Position numbers and translations under genes: made by a program. The notes under the pieces are model-generated. The model had not been told where the DNA came from. It was given only the letters and a program-made list of their open reading frames with translations, and made no database searches. A DNA stretch of 64,000 nucleotides, from positions 124,616,965-124,680,964 of the forward strand of contig OX578140.1 of the NCBI GenBank assembly GCA_951213105.1. Direction: 5' to 3'. Numbering within the stretch: the stretch's first letter is position 1; each line of letters begins with the position of its first letter. Source of the stretch: Amaurobius ferox. Lineage: Eukaryota; Arthropoda; Arachnida; Araneae; Amaurobiidae. Of this stretch, positions 11,281 through 24,000 are shown one piece after another.

Positions 11281-12090
11281 GTGTGTGTGTATCAGTGAGT
11301 CTGTGGATACGATAACCGACGAACGGATGGACCGATTCGAACGAAATTTGGTACAAAAATCACAAACCGTGAACACTGGAAGCCTATTGATTTTATACGC
11401 AATTGAATGTTCAGAACCCTCCCAAATTTTCGAGTGAAATTTTGAAAAAATCATTAAAAATTCAAAATCTTTAATAACGTTAGACAAATAGACATTTCTG
11501 ATGTAATATTTCATTAAAAAACGATTGACACAAATTTTAAAACACTAGCAGGAATCGTTCTCGAGATATTGCACATTTTTCAAATACATTTAAAAAAAAA
11601 TCCCATAAATTACAAGAAAATATTAATTATCGAGAAACATGTTCACTTTTCATATGTAATACCATGCGATAAATTTGGTGACATCATTCTCGTGGATCTA
11701 GCTCCTTCCATTCATGAAAAAAGATACTTTGAGTAATACTTTTGTATTTGAACGCCAATAGTCGTTTATCTGCTGTAAGAATAACTTATTTCTTCGTCCA
11801 TAACGCTTGGCGAGATTTTGACGACGAATTTGGTGGAATGTTGCCAACTTGGCGACTTTTTTAAATTTTGCTGAATTAACGAAAAACTCGCCAAATGGAT
11901 AAAAATGACGCTAAATCAATTGACGACTCATTGATGATGACGACATGGGAAATGACGACTCATTGACGAAAATACAATATCTTGGGAATAATATAAATAA
12001 CTACTATAAAAATAATCAATTTTTTTTACTGTAAAAGTAGTAAATTCATTGCATTATATAAGGAAAGTCATATGCTGCCCACATCAGATT
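11121..12090 (+). mobile_element. A element 2 (Helentron-like, non-autonomous)
   Basis: Same architecture as the copy at 9135. It has a left ACTTTCCTTATAC hairpin, a (TG)n tract at about 11247-11291 and a right end TATATAAGGAAAGTCAT then CCCACATCAGAT. It inserted within a T-run (left flank TTTTTT, right flank TTTTTT). It carries a short internal duplication near 11925-11960 ('acgactcattgatgatgacg'), also present in the copy at 57717. The left hairpin of block P9 lies just beyond its right end. Confidence 0.85.
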
Positions 12091-12229
12091 TTTTATAATA
12101 TAATAATAGCTGAAAAATTCGCTGCTGCTCGACAAATATACTTCTTAATGAAATATAAATCACACTTAAGTCTTCCACATGTTTCTAATTATCTTCACTT
12201 TGCTTTGTAGGTAGTTTGTCTTTTTCAGG

Positions 12230-12830
12230 CATTTTAAAAAGAGTTCAAACTTTTAATATATCGAAGTTAGAAACACCTTTTCAAAAAAGTTCAAAATATT
12301 GAAATATCGAAATTAATATCGCTAAATTTCGAAAATTGTGAACTTGGGCTTTCGAAGGACGACAGATTACTTTCCATAGTTTACAGTTAGCATTTTTAGT
12401 TGTCAAGATATAAACATTACAATCTTTAAAATCAGATCTTCTATAATTTAGCGAAACGATTCTTCAAAAATATTAAAAGTTTTTTAAAAACAAATTGTAC
12501 ATTTAAAACATACATTCCATACTGAACATTTTTGTTGATTACTGTTTATATCTATCTTTTGTAGTTTATAAGATATTTCAAGGGAAATTTAAAAAAGAGA
12601 GGCAAAAACTCGTTCGTGCAAAACATTTTTAATTTTTTCGTGAGAAAATGTTGAAAATATTAAAATATTGAGATTATTCTTATATATTCGTTACTAGAAT
12701 CCTATTTTCGACAAAATGAGTGAAAATGATTTATATTTTGTTATTAGGTTCAGAGATATAAGTGTCCAAAGTGTTTACATTTTTCGTACCTCTCCCATTT
12801 CCGCTAGAGACACACCATAGATGTTATTCA
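12230..12830 (-). repeat. Repeat F, reverse orientation
   Basis: The reverse complement of this stretch matches 35420-36030. Shared landmarks are ACTTTGGAC followed by TTATATC, 'gtctttgcctc', and 'ataaacagtaa.caacaaa'. Non-coding in both copies. Its boundaries are approximate. The preceding 12091-12185 is a remnant of block P9 of the 7-kb unit. Confidence 0.6.
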
Positions 12831-13579
12831 GATCAAAACGTGTAAACGGATGCCATCCCTACAGCGATACATTTTAATTATATACTAACAGTATGTTCAT
12901 CCTTCGTACGGAATTATATCATATAAAGAAACTTAAAATGCACAATCATATGCAAATTCCTAAATGACATTGTCATTAAAACATTATATTGCAATATTTA
13001 AATTAATGCTCCTGAAAAGAATATTAATAATCTATGTTTTCGTGTTACAAAATTATCTTCACCGCCAGATCGAAACAATAAAACATCCTGGCCCCGTTTT
13101 AAACAAATTTACAAAAAATATGAAATTGAATCAATATATGTCAAAATGAAAGTGCTGAAATGGTATGGCAAAATATATACCCGTTCCATATTCACCCATA
13201 TTCACGAATATTAGAAGCTATACCCGTGTATTAGTAGAAGTATACTCGTACTGCAATATATGAGTTTCAAAAGACTTTGCTAGAATAAATCAGATGACGT
13301 AATAAATTGAAAATGTCAATAATCCCCGTAACCTTTAAACCCCTAAAGGCTGTAATGGATATAATCCAGTAAAATTTGCAAGTTCGATAAAATTTATTTT
13401 ATACACATTCCCTTATTATCTAAATTGGAAAAGATTTAACAAAAATAGTCTGCTATATAAACTCATTGGTTTTAAATCCGTTACTAAGCGACATGATATT
13501 GTTTTCTTCAAAATAAATTGGCGGTAAAAATATTGTCTGCATAATGCTATCTCTATGGAAAGTTTAGATGTGGCTTTTT
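12831..13579. other. Unassigned AT-rich intergenic stretch
   Basis: I see no gene or clear repeat relationship, apart from a short local duplication of 'ccatattcac' near 13188-13205. Confidence 0.4.
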
Positions 13580-14803
13580 AACACTTTACAACAAAGTTGA
13601 AAAGTGTTTATGACTTTGTTCATTCTGTCTGTCTGTCTGTCTATCCGTTAGCACGATAACTGCCGTAAAAATGACTTAATCAAAATGAAATTTTAGTATG
13701 TTGTTCAGACGGTCTGTAGGACCTATGGGAATATAAATGAATAATATCACCCAATTAGTTTTGGCTTGAACCCGGGTTGAAAAAATGAAATACATTGAGC
13801 CCTATGGGACCTAATTTTTCAAACATGTTTTAAGCGGATTTAAAATTCACAAATTGCTTCGAAAATTTTAGATAATATTCAAATTGTTCCATAAAATATA
13901 TATTAAAAAATCAGCGAAATATATTCAGTAGTTTTTTAAATAAAAATTAAAATAATAATATCACCTCTTATATGAAGCGATCACGTGACCATGATATGAA
14001 AAGATCACATGACCCACTTCAAAATGATATATGGCATCCATCTTGTCTCAAAATCGTGATTCTTTTTAATTCAGTTCTTTTTAATTCATATTGAGTGTTG
14101 TATCCGTCCTAAAACCACTTTATTTTTGTTTAAATTCTGTGCATCTACATACTGAAACAACGGAATTACAATATATTTGTGTTTAAATGATCATCCAAAT
14201 TTGATTATTTATACAACGAAGCCTATTTTTCATCTATGTAAATTGTAAACAGTAAAATATGTCGAATGAGTTGTATTAGAATTGCTGTATTTCTTTAACA
14301 CAAAATCATTTAGTTCATGGAGTCTGCATAGCTGATATAAATGAAATATTCACTGATTTTACAAAGAGAAAGACGATGTTTTTCTATGAAGTTTTACGCA
14401 TAGAGTTTAATTACTTGTAGCTCTATGGACTTAATTTTTAAATGAAATAAATTATTATAGTATTGTGATGAATGACATGAATGGGAAATTATTTATGAAT
14501 GAAATGCTGCTTTTATAGAGAGAGCCAGGCGTGTTATTTTTTCTATGACGTCATTTGAATGAATGTCAGTTGTTTTCGATGAAGTTTTCAAATATGATAA
14601 ATGATCGTAGTATTATGGTAATTCTAAAATTATTACCAAAGAATGTATCACATTTTAGAGATGTTTAAACCAGACAATCTATTTCAATGCCGTCATTTGA
14701 ATAAAGTTCATTTTTTTCGATGAAGGTTTAAGTTTTCAAATATAATAAATTAATGTAGTATTGTGATAAGTTTTAAAATATTACCGAGGAATGTATTGCA
14801 TTT
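13580..14803 (+). mobile_element. C element 1 (right end missing)
   Basis: About 1.22 kb, non-coding, closely similar to the copies at 19675 and 21430. The left end AACACTTT pairs with AAAGTGTT 16-20 bases later to make a hairpin. Then follow a (TCTG)n tract (13625-13645), CACGATAACTGCCGTAAAAA and GAACCCGGGTTGAAAAAATG. Homology with the other copies stops at 14803, before the conserved right terminus, so this copy is 3'-truncated or was overwritten. Confidence 0.85.
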
Positions 14804-15600
14804 CGTTATCCCTCGAAAATTTCCCTAAATTTTATTGTGGCGAATTAATGTTTCGATTAAAAATAAGATTTGAGTTTTCCCTCAGATCTCTTATTTATTC
14901 CATAAAGTTGCACTTAACGCCCATTACATTTTATAAAGGAACTAGCTGTGTCGGCCTTCAAATGACAAGAAAGAGGAGATAAAGTTATTTATAATCCAAA
15001 AATAATCATTACAGATAAACTTTTTCTTTCGCACTCCAATTTCGTTCGTAACCTGAAAATTGAGTCTACATTTGTATTCGCCCAGAAAACGTGATGTTAC
15101 AACATTACTTCTACCAAACTCATATGCTATATAAATTCTTTCTACGTCCTTGATAGAAAGCAGGGATGTGAAAATAGGCGTCTGCTTGTGAGAATACAAA
15201 TTCTACGTATTCCCATTTTAGAAAACAAACGGGTATGAGCATGATATGAGATTTCTTTAAGGAAGTATAACGAATTTTTATTCTTGCAATCGGCAGTTAC
15301 TATCGTTGTGATTCATGCGGAGTAACATCGTTGTAATTAGCCCTTCACTGGATCTTTAATGGTAAGTTTAACTTCTATGGTCTGGTAGAATAGTACTAAA
15401 AAATAAAACTACCTCGTTAGTAGCAGCATAAAAAGTTGATTGAAAGTTTCAACCATATCAAGAAGATGTTTGTTGTCTATAGTGGTATGAGTGCTGTTTT
15501 TTATTGTGAAGAGGGGGGAAACTGTTTAAAATTAGTAGTCAACTGCTGTTATACATAAATTATTCTTATGTGATTATTTTACATAGCAGTATAAAAAATC
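14804..15600 (+). repeat. ~7-kb unit, partial blocks P5-P6
   Basis: From about 14935 the sequence follows block P5 (compare 17630-17790 and 28755-28900: 'caaatgac', 'gagat', 'cagataaac', 'gcatttgta'). It then runs into weak P6-like text ('tatgtgattattttacatagcagtat'). 14804-14934 is unassigned. No gene is supported. Confidence 0.5.
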
Positions 15601-15638
15601 TTGTATATATATATGTATATATATATATATATATTATA

Positions 15639-16533
15639 CATGCTGTCCGAAAAAGTTTGAAACGGCATTTAATTCTTTACCTGTTGGATATAAGTGGGCA
15701 ATGTAAATTGCAAAAATTTTGAAAGTAAGGTAGGAAATAAGACTACGTTAATGAAATAGTCCTTCCACAAATTTTCAAAAAGTTACACTTTTTAAATTTG
15801 TATACGACCACCTTAGACAAATTTGTTCAATCAGAATTTTTTTATTTTTAATGCAACAAGGTCATTAAAAAAATCGCATATCTATATCTTTAAAATCAAC
15901 TGAATTATGATAAAGGAAAAAATCTGACTTATGGCAATTATCCGTACCATGTGAAAAACTGTTTCATCAGCGAAAATAGGGATCATAAACAAATTGACGA
16001 TGGGAATTGTTTAGATCAAAAATACGTTAATATGTGTCAAATTTTTTTATCACAAATGCATATAAATAAAGCATTACACAGACAGAGATCATATAAAGCA
16101 ATGGTACTCACTACGCGGTTGGCTATCCTATGTATTATTATCCAGTTTTATCTTTTTTGTGATATGTCACAAATTTACATTTCTAATTTGATATAGGGTC
16201 CCCATTCACAATGTTTAATTTTAAATTAAATATAACTCGCTCAATTTTAAAGATACAGATATGGGGTTTTTTTAATGATCTTGTTGCATTAAAAATAAAA
16301 AAAAATTCTGATTGACCAAATTTGTCTAACGTGGTCGTATAAAAATTTAAAAAGTGTAACTTTTTGAAAATAAATAGGACTGTTTCTTTAACGTAGTCTT
16401 ATTTTCTACCTTACATTCAGCATTTTTGCAATTGCCCACTTACCTCCAACATTGCCCACTTACCTCCACATTGTCCACTTACCTCCAACAGGTAAAGGAT
16501 TAAAGCGTGTTTCAATCTCTTTGGGACACCCTG
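15639..16533. mobile_element. TA-flanked mariner-type MITE
   Basis: An 895-bp element between TA dinucleotides (15637-15638 and 16534-16535), with the left end inside a (TA)n tract. Terminal inverted repeats of about 270 bp are imperfect: the left begins CATGCTGTCCGAAAAAG, and the right, read inward, CAGGGTGTCCCAAAGAG. Both arms then contain TTTACCTGTTGGA, AATAAGACTACGTTAA and AAAAAGTTACACTTTTTAAA. The right arm alone carries three copies of a ~20-bp repeat (CATTGCCCACTTACCTCCA, 16420-16490). An 81-codon frame at 15951-16196 has no recognisable domain. TA duplication and CAGGGTGTC ends are typical of Tc1/mariner elements. Confidence 0.85.
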
Positions 16534-16535
16534 TA

Positions 16536-19500
16536 TAATGCCTTAATTATCGTTAAATTATATTGTTTAATGCTTGCAGATGAATAGATAATGATATAAT
16601 GTTCTGTTTTATGCAAAGCTTTCTAAACACTCTTGCCGAATAGGAATGAGATAAACACACATTTTAAAATTTTGTCGTTTCAAAATGATTTCGGAAAGAC
16701 TTTTAATACGGCAAGTTGACTACATTTGTCATAATGTATGTTGAAGGACATGGATTGCCAGTGAAACTATTGATGAAGCTATTGAAAAAAAAATCATTGA
16801 GAGATGAAATTGATAGACTTCGACGCGGGACAAGAAAGTATTAAAGTTCTGTGTTGAAAATTTCACACACGCTTAGATTCACATACGACTAAATTCACAC
16901 ACGCAGATGCTAGCTAGTTCTACATAGTCCATTTCGCAAGATCAGCTCTATCACGTTCTTGTTTATTTAATCCTCCATACGTCAGCCACTAATTCGACGT
17001 AGAACACAGATAAACATTTTAATATAATTTTTTTATTTACTTTACTGGAAATTTTAAATTTTGCGTATAAAATATGTTAATGAAATTGTCAAATATTTTT
17101 ATAAACAATAAATAATAAATTTAGTATGACAGACGCCATTAACACAAAACATCAAACCAAACTATTTGGAAAATATCCGTAACACAATGTATGGTGATAT
17201 ATGAAGCAGAGAGTAGAAAAAAATAGCCATATGAACCTACTTTGGAAGAACTCTATTTTGTTCAAAACAATTTAAAAAATACAAACGATTCACAATTAAT
17301 TTGCATAGTCTCATAGTCCTACACGCTGCATAGTTCTACAAGTCACATATTCCTACACGTCGAACAGTATACAAGTTAAAATTAACTTGAATATATATTT
17401 TACGTTTTAAATTCAGACGATTTAAATTTTTCTGATCTGTTATCAGGGGAACAGTTTTAGTGTTCAAATGTATTAATATGGTTCAATGCATGGATGTAGT
17501 TTCAATGCAAAGGTTAAGAGGATATATAAATTTCATAATTACGTCATTTTCTTGGCCGAGGAAACAAATTGTTTCAGCAGTGGCATAAACTCATTAATAT
17601 TTTGTACAGACTCTAGATATATGATTCTGCAAATGACGGGATTAGATACAATTATCTACAACTAAATATACGTGAGTAGATAAAAACTTTTTTTTCTACT
17701 ACAATTTAATTCGTAATTTAAAGATCGAGCCTGCATTTGTAATTGTCTAGCTAATGTTATCTCACAATATGTTTTTATTCCGTGTATTAATTCCATACGC
17801 AGCAAAAATTCTTGGTACTTCAAAGAAATCAAGCATATGAAAATAAACTGAGCTTTTCATGAAAGAACTGGAAATAATTTGTGTTCTCACAAGCAGCGGT
17901 TATATTCATTTTATTTGAAATATTTCTTTAGGAGGGAGGCTGCTTTTGCTTCCGTAACCGACTGATGTTATTAATTAACTACTTATGTTGTTACTAATAA
18001 AGTGTATTTATATCTGATTGTTTTATACACCAGCATGGATCTTCTGGTGTAGCAAGCAACACACTTGTATCGGTTTCACTTACACGTTTACAAACACGGA
18101 AGATAGATATTAGCTAATGTACTGAGATGATCCATAAACATAAAAATCACCTAGAAAGGGTATTCCCTAAAGTTAGAGTTCACAAACAGAGAATGAATAG
18201 AATAGACATTAAAGTCATTGGCAATAACAAACTTATCTTCCTTCATCACAGTAGAGGTTTCCAGATTGCTGCAAATAGCAAGTTTACTTGCTGCTAGAGT
18301 AGTTAGGTGTATATCCTGTTATGATGAGCTGTAATGTAAGTAAAGCCAATGTATAGATATTGGCTGGTGGATTGGGATTATTCATAAGCACAAAACTCGT
18401 TTAGAAGATGTGTTCCCAACATTTGGAAGACACTCCTATTGCAGATACCAGTAACAATGTAATGGTTTTGCATTTATTATTATGCGCTCGTCAGTAAGTA
18501 ATAACCGATGTCTGCAATGACAGCAAAAAATTGCTATATGCCACAATTTTTGAGCACATCTATAGAGACAAACAATATCAGTCCTTCTACGTCACCGGCA
18601 TCACATTCGTTTGCAATTTAGCTCAGGCCACACAAAGTTGCAAAGGCAAAATTCACAAACAAAAAACTCGCCTATAAAGGACATTCCCATTAAAGATATC
18701 AGTATCGATGAACCGGTTTCGTGCTTATTATGTGATCGTCGCATGGATTAACCGATATCTGGAAAAACAGCAAGACACTATTAACCACAATTTTTGTGAG
18801 ATTCTACAGGAGCTGACAATTTCAAAAAATCCTGCATAAAAATCATATATAATTTAGCACAGGCTATACGCAGCTCCAAAGGTAAAAATTATAAAAAAAA
18901 ACCGCCTATAAGCGACATTCAAAAATTCAAAAGAAAGTCCTGTTGAAGATATCAGTACCCGTGGACTGGTTTCATGCTTCGTATGTCGTCATCGAATAAG
19001 CGTTATCTGCAATGATAACAAGACATTTTCTATAAGCCACAATTGCTATAAGCCAAGAACTGACAATTTCAGTCCTTCTACGTTGCTTATAAAAAGTTTC
19101 TTCCTGTTATTACAAATATGGGTTATTTCAAGCTGACGAGCGTATAATACGGGCGAAACCCGTCGATGGATGCTGGTATTTGCAATAAGAGTGTCTTCCG
19201 ACTGCGATTATTTATCAAATCATAGTGGATTTTTGTTATATACATTTATTTTAATATAGGTCTTCAGGGATTATTAATAACTAGTAAGAAGACTGAATAC
19301 TGGAATGCATTTTGCAAGTTTTTCATTTCATTGTTGCTGCCAGTGCAATCAGTAGATATTCTGTGTTGATGAAAGATGTAACGTGAGTACTGCTAGTCTA
19401 ATGATGTCACTTGCTACATTAGAAACATCGCTCCAATCACCTTCTGTAATAATAAAAGAAGGTGATTTTCGTTTGTTCGTTTGTTGGTGGCGTTACAATA

Positions 19501-19674
19501 AATCTAAGCGACCCGCAGCTAAGAAATTTGGTGTAATCAGGTCAGGTCCATAGATACCTCGGAGTAATTTTTTTACAATTTGATTTAGTGTTTAATTTAT
19601 TTATTTTAAGGCGCAATGTTAAGCGAATTTTACATTTTGTTTGTTAGTGATCGAAAATAATTTCACTCATTTTT
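16536..19674 (+). repeat. ~7-kb unit, copy B, blocks P10(end)-P7
   Basis: Order as elsewhere: P10 end (16660-16745), P1 (16750-16975), P2 (17005-17130), P3 (17130-17380), P4 (17380-17600), P5 (17600-17870), P6-P7 (17870-19674). A short local repeat of 'catagtcctacacg' occurs at 17310-17360. About three copies of a ~240-bp sub-repeat lie at 18380-19150. There are no genes. The block is broken at 19675 by a C element. Confidence 0.7.
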
Positions 19675-20965
19675 AACACTTTACAACAAAGTTGAAAAGT
19701 GTTTATGACTTTGTTCATTCCGTCTGTCTGTCTGTCTGTCCGTTAGCACGATACTGCCCTAAAAATGACTTAAACAAAATGAAATTTTAGTATGTTGTTC
19801 AGACGGTCTGTAGGACCAATGGGAATATAAATGAATAATATCACCCAATTAGTTTTGGATTGAACCCGGGTTGAAAAAATGAAATACATTGAGCCCTATG
19901 GGACCTAATTTTTCAAACATTTTTTCAGCGGATTTAAAATTCACAAATTGCTTCGAAAATTTTAGGTGATATTCAAATTATTCCATAAAATATATAAAAA
20001 AAATTCAACGAAATATATTCAGTATTTTTTTTTAAATAAAAATTAAAATAATAATAACATCTCTTATATGAAGCGATCATGTGACCATGATATGAAAAGA
20101 TCACGTGACCCACTGCAAAATGATATATGGCATCCATCTTGTCTCAAAATCGTGATTTTTAAAGTTCTTTTTAATTCATATTGAGTATTGTATCCGTCCT
20201 AAAACTACTTTATTTTTGCTTAAATTCTATGCATCTACATACTGAAACAACGCAATTACAATATATTTGAGTTTAAATGCTCATCTAAATTTGATTATTT
20301 CTACCACGAAGCCTATTTTTCACCTATGTAAAATGTAAACAGCAAAATATGTAGAATGAGTATAATTGCTGTATTTCTTTAACACAAAATCATTTAGTTC
20401 ATGGAATCTGCATAGATGATATGAATGAAATATTCATTGATTTTAAAAAGAGAAGGACGATTTTTTTCAATGAAGTTTTACGCATAGAATTTAATTACTT
20501 GTAGCTCCATGGTCTTAATTTTTAAATAAAATAAATTATTGTAGTATTGTGATGAATGCATGAATGGGAAATTATTTATGAATGAAATGTTGCTTTTATA
20601 GAGAGAGCCAGGCGTGTTATTTTATCTATGACGTCATTTGAATGAGTTTCAGTTGTTTTCGAAGAAGTTTTCAAATATAATAAATTATCGTAGTTTTATG
20701 ATAATTCTAAAATTATTTCCGAGGAATGTATCTCACTTTAGAGATGTTTAAACCAGGCAATTTATATTTCAATGCCGTCATTTGAATAAAGTCCATTTTT
20801 TTCGATGAAGGTTTAAATTTTTAAATATAATAAATTAATGTAGTATTGTGATAAGTTTTAAAATATTACCGAGGAATGTATTGCATTTTAAACATGTTTA
20901 AATAAAATTGCATTGAAGTTGGGAAGTGTTTCATAATCAATGCTTTAAGCATGATTGATCTTTCT
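19675..20965 (+). mobile_element. C element 2, full length
   Basis: About 1.29 kb. It has the left hairpin AACACTTT...AAAGTGTT, (TCTG)n at 19725-19740, and an internal AT-rich body with several 'ataataaatta..gtagtattgtgat' sub-repeats. The right end has GGGAAGTGTTTCATAATCAA followed by the imperfect hairpin ATGCTTTAAGCATGATTGAT and CTTTCTT. The right-end AAGTGTT motif repeats the left hairpin arm, as in A and B elements. Block P7 of the host unit resumes after it ('catcttgacaccatcag'). Confidence 0.85.
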
Positions 20966-21429
20966 TGTTCATCTTGACACCATCAGAAAGATCAAATATC
21001 TAGCTTCTCAACGAGATTTAAACGGAATCGACTTTAAACCGATTTAAAACAAAAACTTCATACTGAAAATATTTAAATTTATTGAAATATGCGTAGTTAT
21101 AAAATTTCTTATTGTATTGTTGCAAAGTAAAATCGAATTTTCTCACAATTTCCATTTTTGGCATGAATATAGAGAGTAATATGTTCGATAAAAAAAACGT
21201 GATGTTGTTTGTAAAATTTTAATTAAATTTGCGGTGAAACTTATACATTTCAGAATTTCCCAAAACAGACTAGCGGTACACATATTTCAACCTTCGGGAG
21301 ATTTTTCTTTACCCATTTGATTTCTGAGTTTAGGACAAGTCTTCGGCTTCTTGACTGGTGCGGAGGTTACATACAAATTTAATCAAGGCGTTTTGTTCTT
21401 GAAAGTCGGTGCGTCACAGTATGGTTTTT
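20966..21429 (+). repeat. ~7-kb unit, copy B, block P7 continued
   Basis: Collinear with 1895-2090 plus 2515-2720 of copy A, without the MITE present there. It therefore documents the empty site of that element. No gene is visible. Confidence 0.65.
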
Positions 21430-22822
21430 AACACTTTACAACAAAGAGGAAAAGTGTTTATGACTTTGTTCATTCTGTCTGTCTGTCTACCTGTCTGTCT
21501 GTCCTTTAGCACGATAACTGCCGTAAAAATGACTTAATCAAAATGAAATTTTAGTATGTTGTTCAGACTGTCTGTAGGACCTATGGGAATATAAATGAAT
21601 AATATCACCCAGTTAGTTTTGGATTGAACCCGGGTTGAAAAAATGAAATACATTGAGCCCTATGGGACCTAATTTTTTCAAACATGTTTTAAGCGGATTT
21701 AAAATTCATAAATTGCTTCGAAAATTTTAGGTAATATTCAAATTGTTCCATAAAATATATAAAAAAAATTCAGCGAAATATATTCAATAGTTTTAAAATA
21801 AAAATTAAAATAATAATTACACCTCTTATATGAACCGGCCACACAGAAAGCTACCATTAGCCTATGGGTTGGTCGTGTGGTCTGGGTTTTCTACCTCTTA
21901 TATGAAGTGATCGCGTGACCATGATATGAAAAGATCACATGACCCTTTTCAAAATGATATATGGCATCCATCTTGTTTCAAAATCGTGATTTTTTAAGTT
22001 CTTTTTAATTCATATTGAGTGTTGTATCCGTTCTGAAACCACTTTATTTTTGCTTAAATTCTGTGCATCTACATACTGAAACAACGCAATTACAATATAT
22101 TTGAGTTTAAATGCTTATGCAAATTTTATTATTTCTACAACGAAGACTATTTTTTACCTATGTAAAATGTAAACAGCAAAATATGTAGAATGAGTTGTAT
22201 TAGAGTTGCTGTATTTCTTCAACACAAAATTATCTAGTCCATGGAGTCTGCATAGCTGATACGAATGAAATATTCATTGATTTTACAAAGAGAAGGACGA
22301 TTTTTTCGATGAAATTTTAAGCATGGAGTTTAATTACTTGTAGCTCCATGGTCTTAATTTTTAAATAAAATAAATTATTATAGTATTGTGATGAATGAAA
22401 TGAATAAGAAAATGCTATGTATGAAATGTTGTTTTTATAGAAAGATCCAGGCGTGTTATTTTTTCTATGACGTCATTTGAATGAATTTCAGTTGTTTTCG
22501 ATGAAGTTTTCAAATATAATAAATTATCGTAGTATTATGATAGTTTTCAAAATATTACAAAGGAATGTATCGCAGAGATGTTTAGAGATGTATTAGAGAT
22601 GTTTAAACCATGCAATTTATACATTTCAATGCCGTCATTTGAATGAAGTTCATTTTTTTCGATGAAGGTTTATGTTTTCAAATATAATAAATCAATGTAG
22701 TATTGTGATAAGTTTTCAAATATTACCGAGGAATGTAGTGCATTTCAGACTTGTTTAAATAAAATTGCATTGAAGTTTGAAAGTGTTTCATAATCAATGC
22801 TTTAAGCATGATTGATCTTTCT
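21430..22822 (+). mobile_element. C element 3, full length, carrying a SINE tail
   Basis: About 1.39 kb, same ends and internal order as the copy at 19675 (left AACACTTTACAACAAAG, (TCTG)n at 21477-21502, right AAAGTGTTTCATAATCAATG then the 3' hairpin). It is longer mainly because of a 72-bp SINE-tail insertion with its target duplication (21835-21906). A small 'agagatgttt' stutter lies at 22575-22610. C2 and C3 sit 465 bp apart in the same orientation within one host block. Confidence 0.85.
21835..21892 (+). mobile_element. SINE tail-only insertion (58 bp)
   Basis: Begins CCGGCCACAC and ends GTGTGGTCTGGGTTTTCT, aligning with 1798-1858 of the full-length SINE. It is flanked by a perfect 14-bp duplication, ACCTCTTATATGAA, at 21821-21834 and 21893-21906. 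The two other C elements have the uninterrupted site (13966 and 20060 regions). Its hairpin arms differ from the other copies in a compensatory way (see findings). Confidence 0.9.
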
Positions 22823-23571
22823 TGCTATATTTTTGTTTTAAATGCGTGTACAGAAAGTTCTTTGGGGAAATCTGTGTGAGTTCGTGTGCTTAGCATCTGA
22901 ATTTCACGAACTATAGAGAATAAATACGTTTGTGAATTTTTTTTGGGAAAATTATTTGTTTATTTGTATATGAAATGCAGAATAATTTGTCAATTTTCTA
23001 TTTCGCGCCATCGGTGTAAAGTGTTCTTAAAGCAACGCAACATTACAACATTCTGAATTCCAAAAGGGTTTTTTCAATTCGTCGGAATTTGTGTGAAATT
23101 AACGTACTTATGTGGTAGTATTAGCGGAAAAAGATGTGCTTAGGTGCTTATTTAAAATCTATTACGTTCACTTAGCAACGGAGACGTAGCTGTGCGTAAG
23201 CCTGTAAATAAATACACACACACACACACACAAACAGCTTTAATAGTTAGCTAAATACCTTCCTTAGAATTCATGTAAATTACAATAATTACAATATATA
23301 TTATAAAAAACGGTACGAAAAACTGTTTCTGAGCGATATTGATAATAAAATGTTCCATAAGTCACATTCGCCATTCTAGCCTGTAAAAAGAATTGGATTC
23401 AAAAGATAAATTGAAAAATACAACATTCCAAAAATACATATGTAACATTATGAAAGGGTGAAATGCTATCTACAATTTTTCATCTATGAAAAGGGGTTTC
23501 AGGAAAAAAGTAAAATATACATAATGAAGTTCAATAATTAATAATATAAATAAACGATTTCCACTCATAAT
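22823..23571 (+). repeat. ~7-kb unit, copy B, blocks P7b-P8
   Basis: Matches 2690-3475 of copy A. It includes the CA-rich tract (23212-23232, also short in copy A at 3100-3115) and the 'aataaacgattt' landmark. It is interrupted at the start of a long TA tract that hosts a Tc1 element. No gene is visible. Confidence 0.7.
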
Positions 23572-23800
<229 letters not shown>

Positions 23801-24000
23801 NNNNNNNNNNNNNNNNNNNNNNNNNNNNNNNNNNNNNNNNNNNNNNNNNNNNNNNNNNNNNNNNNNNNNNNNNNNNNNNNNNNNNNNNNNNNNNNNNNNN
23901 NNNNNNNNNNNNNNNNNNNNNNNNNNNNNNNNNNNNNNNNNNNNNNNNNNNNNNNNNNNNNNNNNNNNNNNNNNNNNNNNNNNNNNNNNNNNNNNNNNNN
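23801..24000. other. Assembly gap of exactly 200 N
   Basis: A run of 200 N between the TA tract and the Tc1 relic. The round number suggests a placeholder size. It hides the C-terminal end of the transposase and one terminus of the element. Confidence 0.98.

Noticed and set aside
11072..11514. Small genes in A elements (frames with HTHTHT or CVCVCV runs, recurring at several loci)
   Set aside because: The same frames recur because the elements are repeated; they are built on the TG tract and are not open over the same span in all copies.
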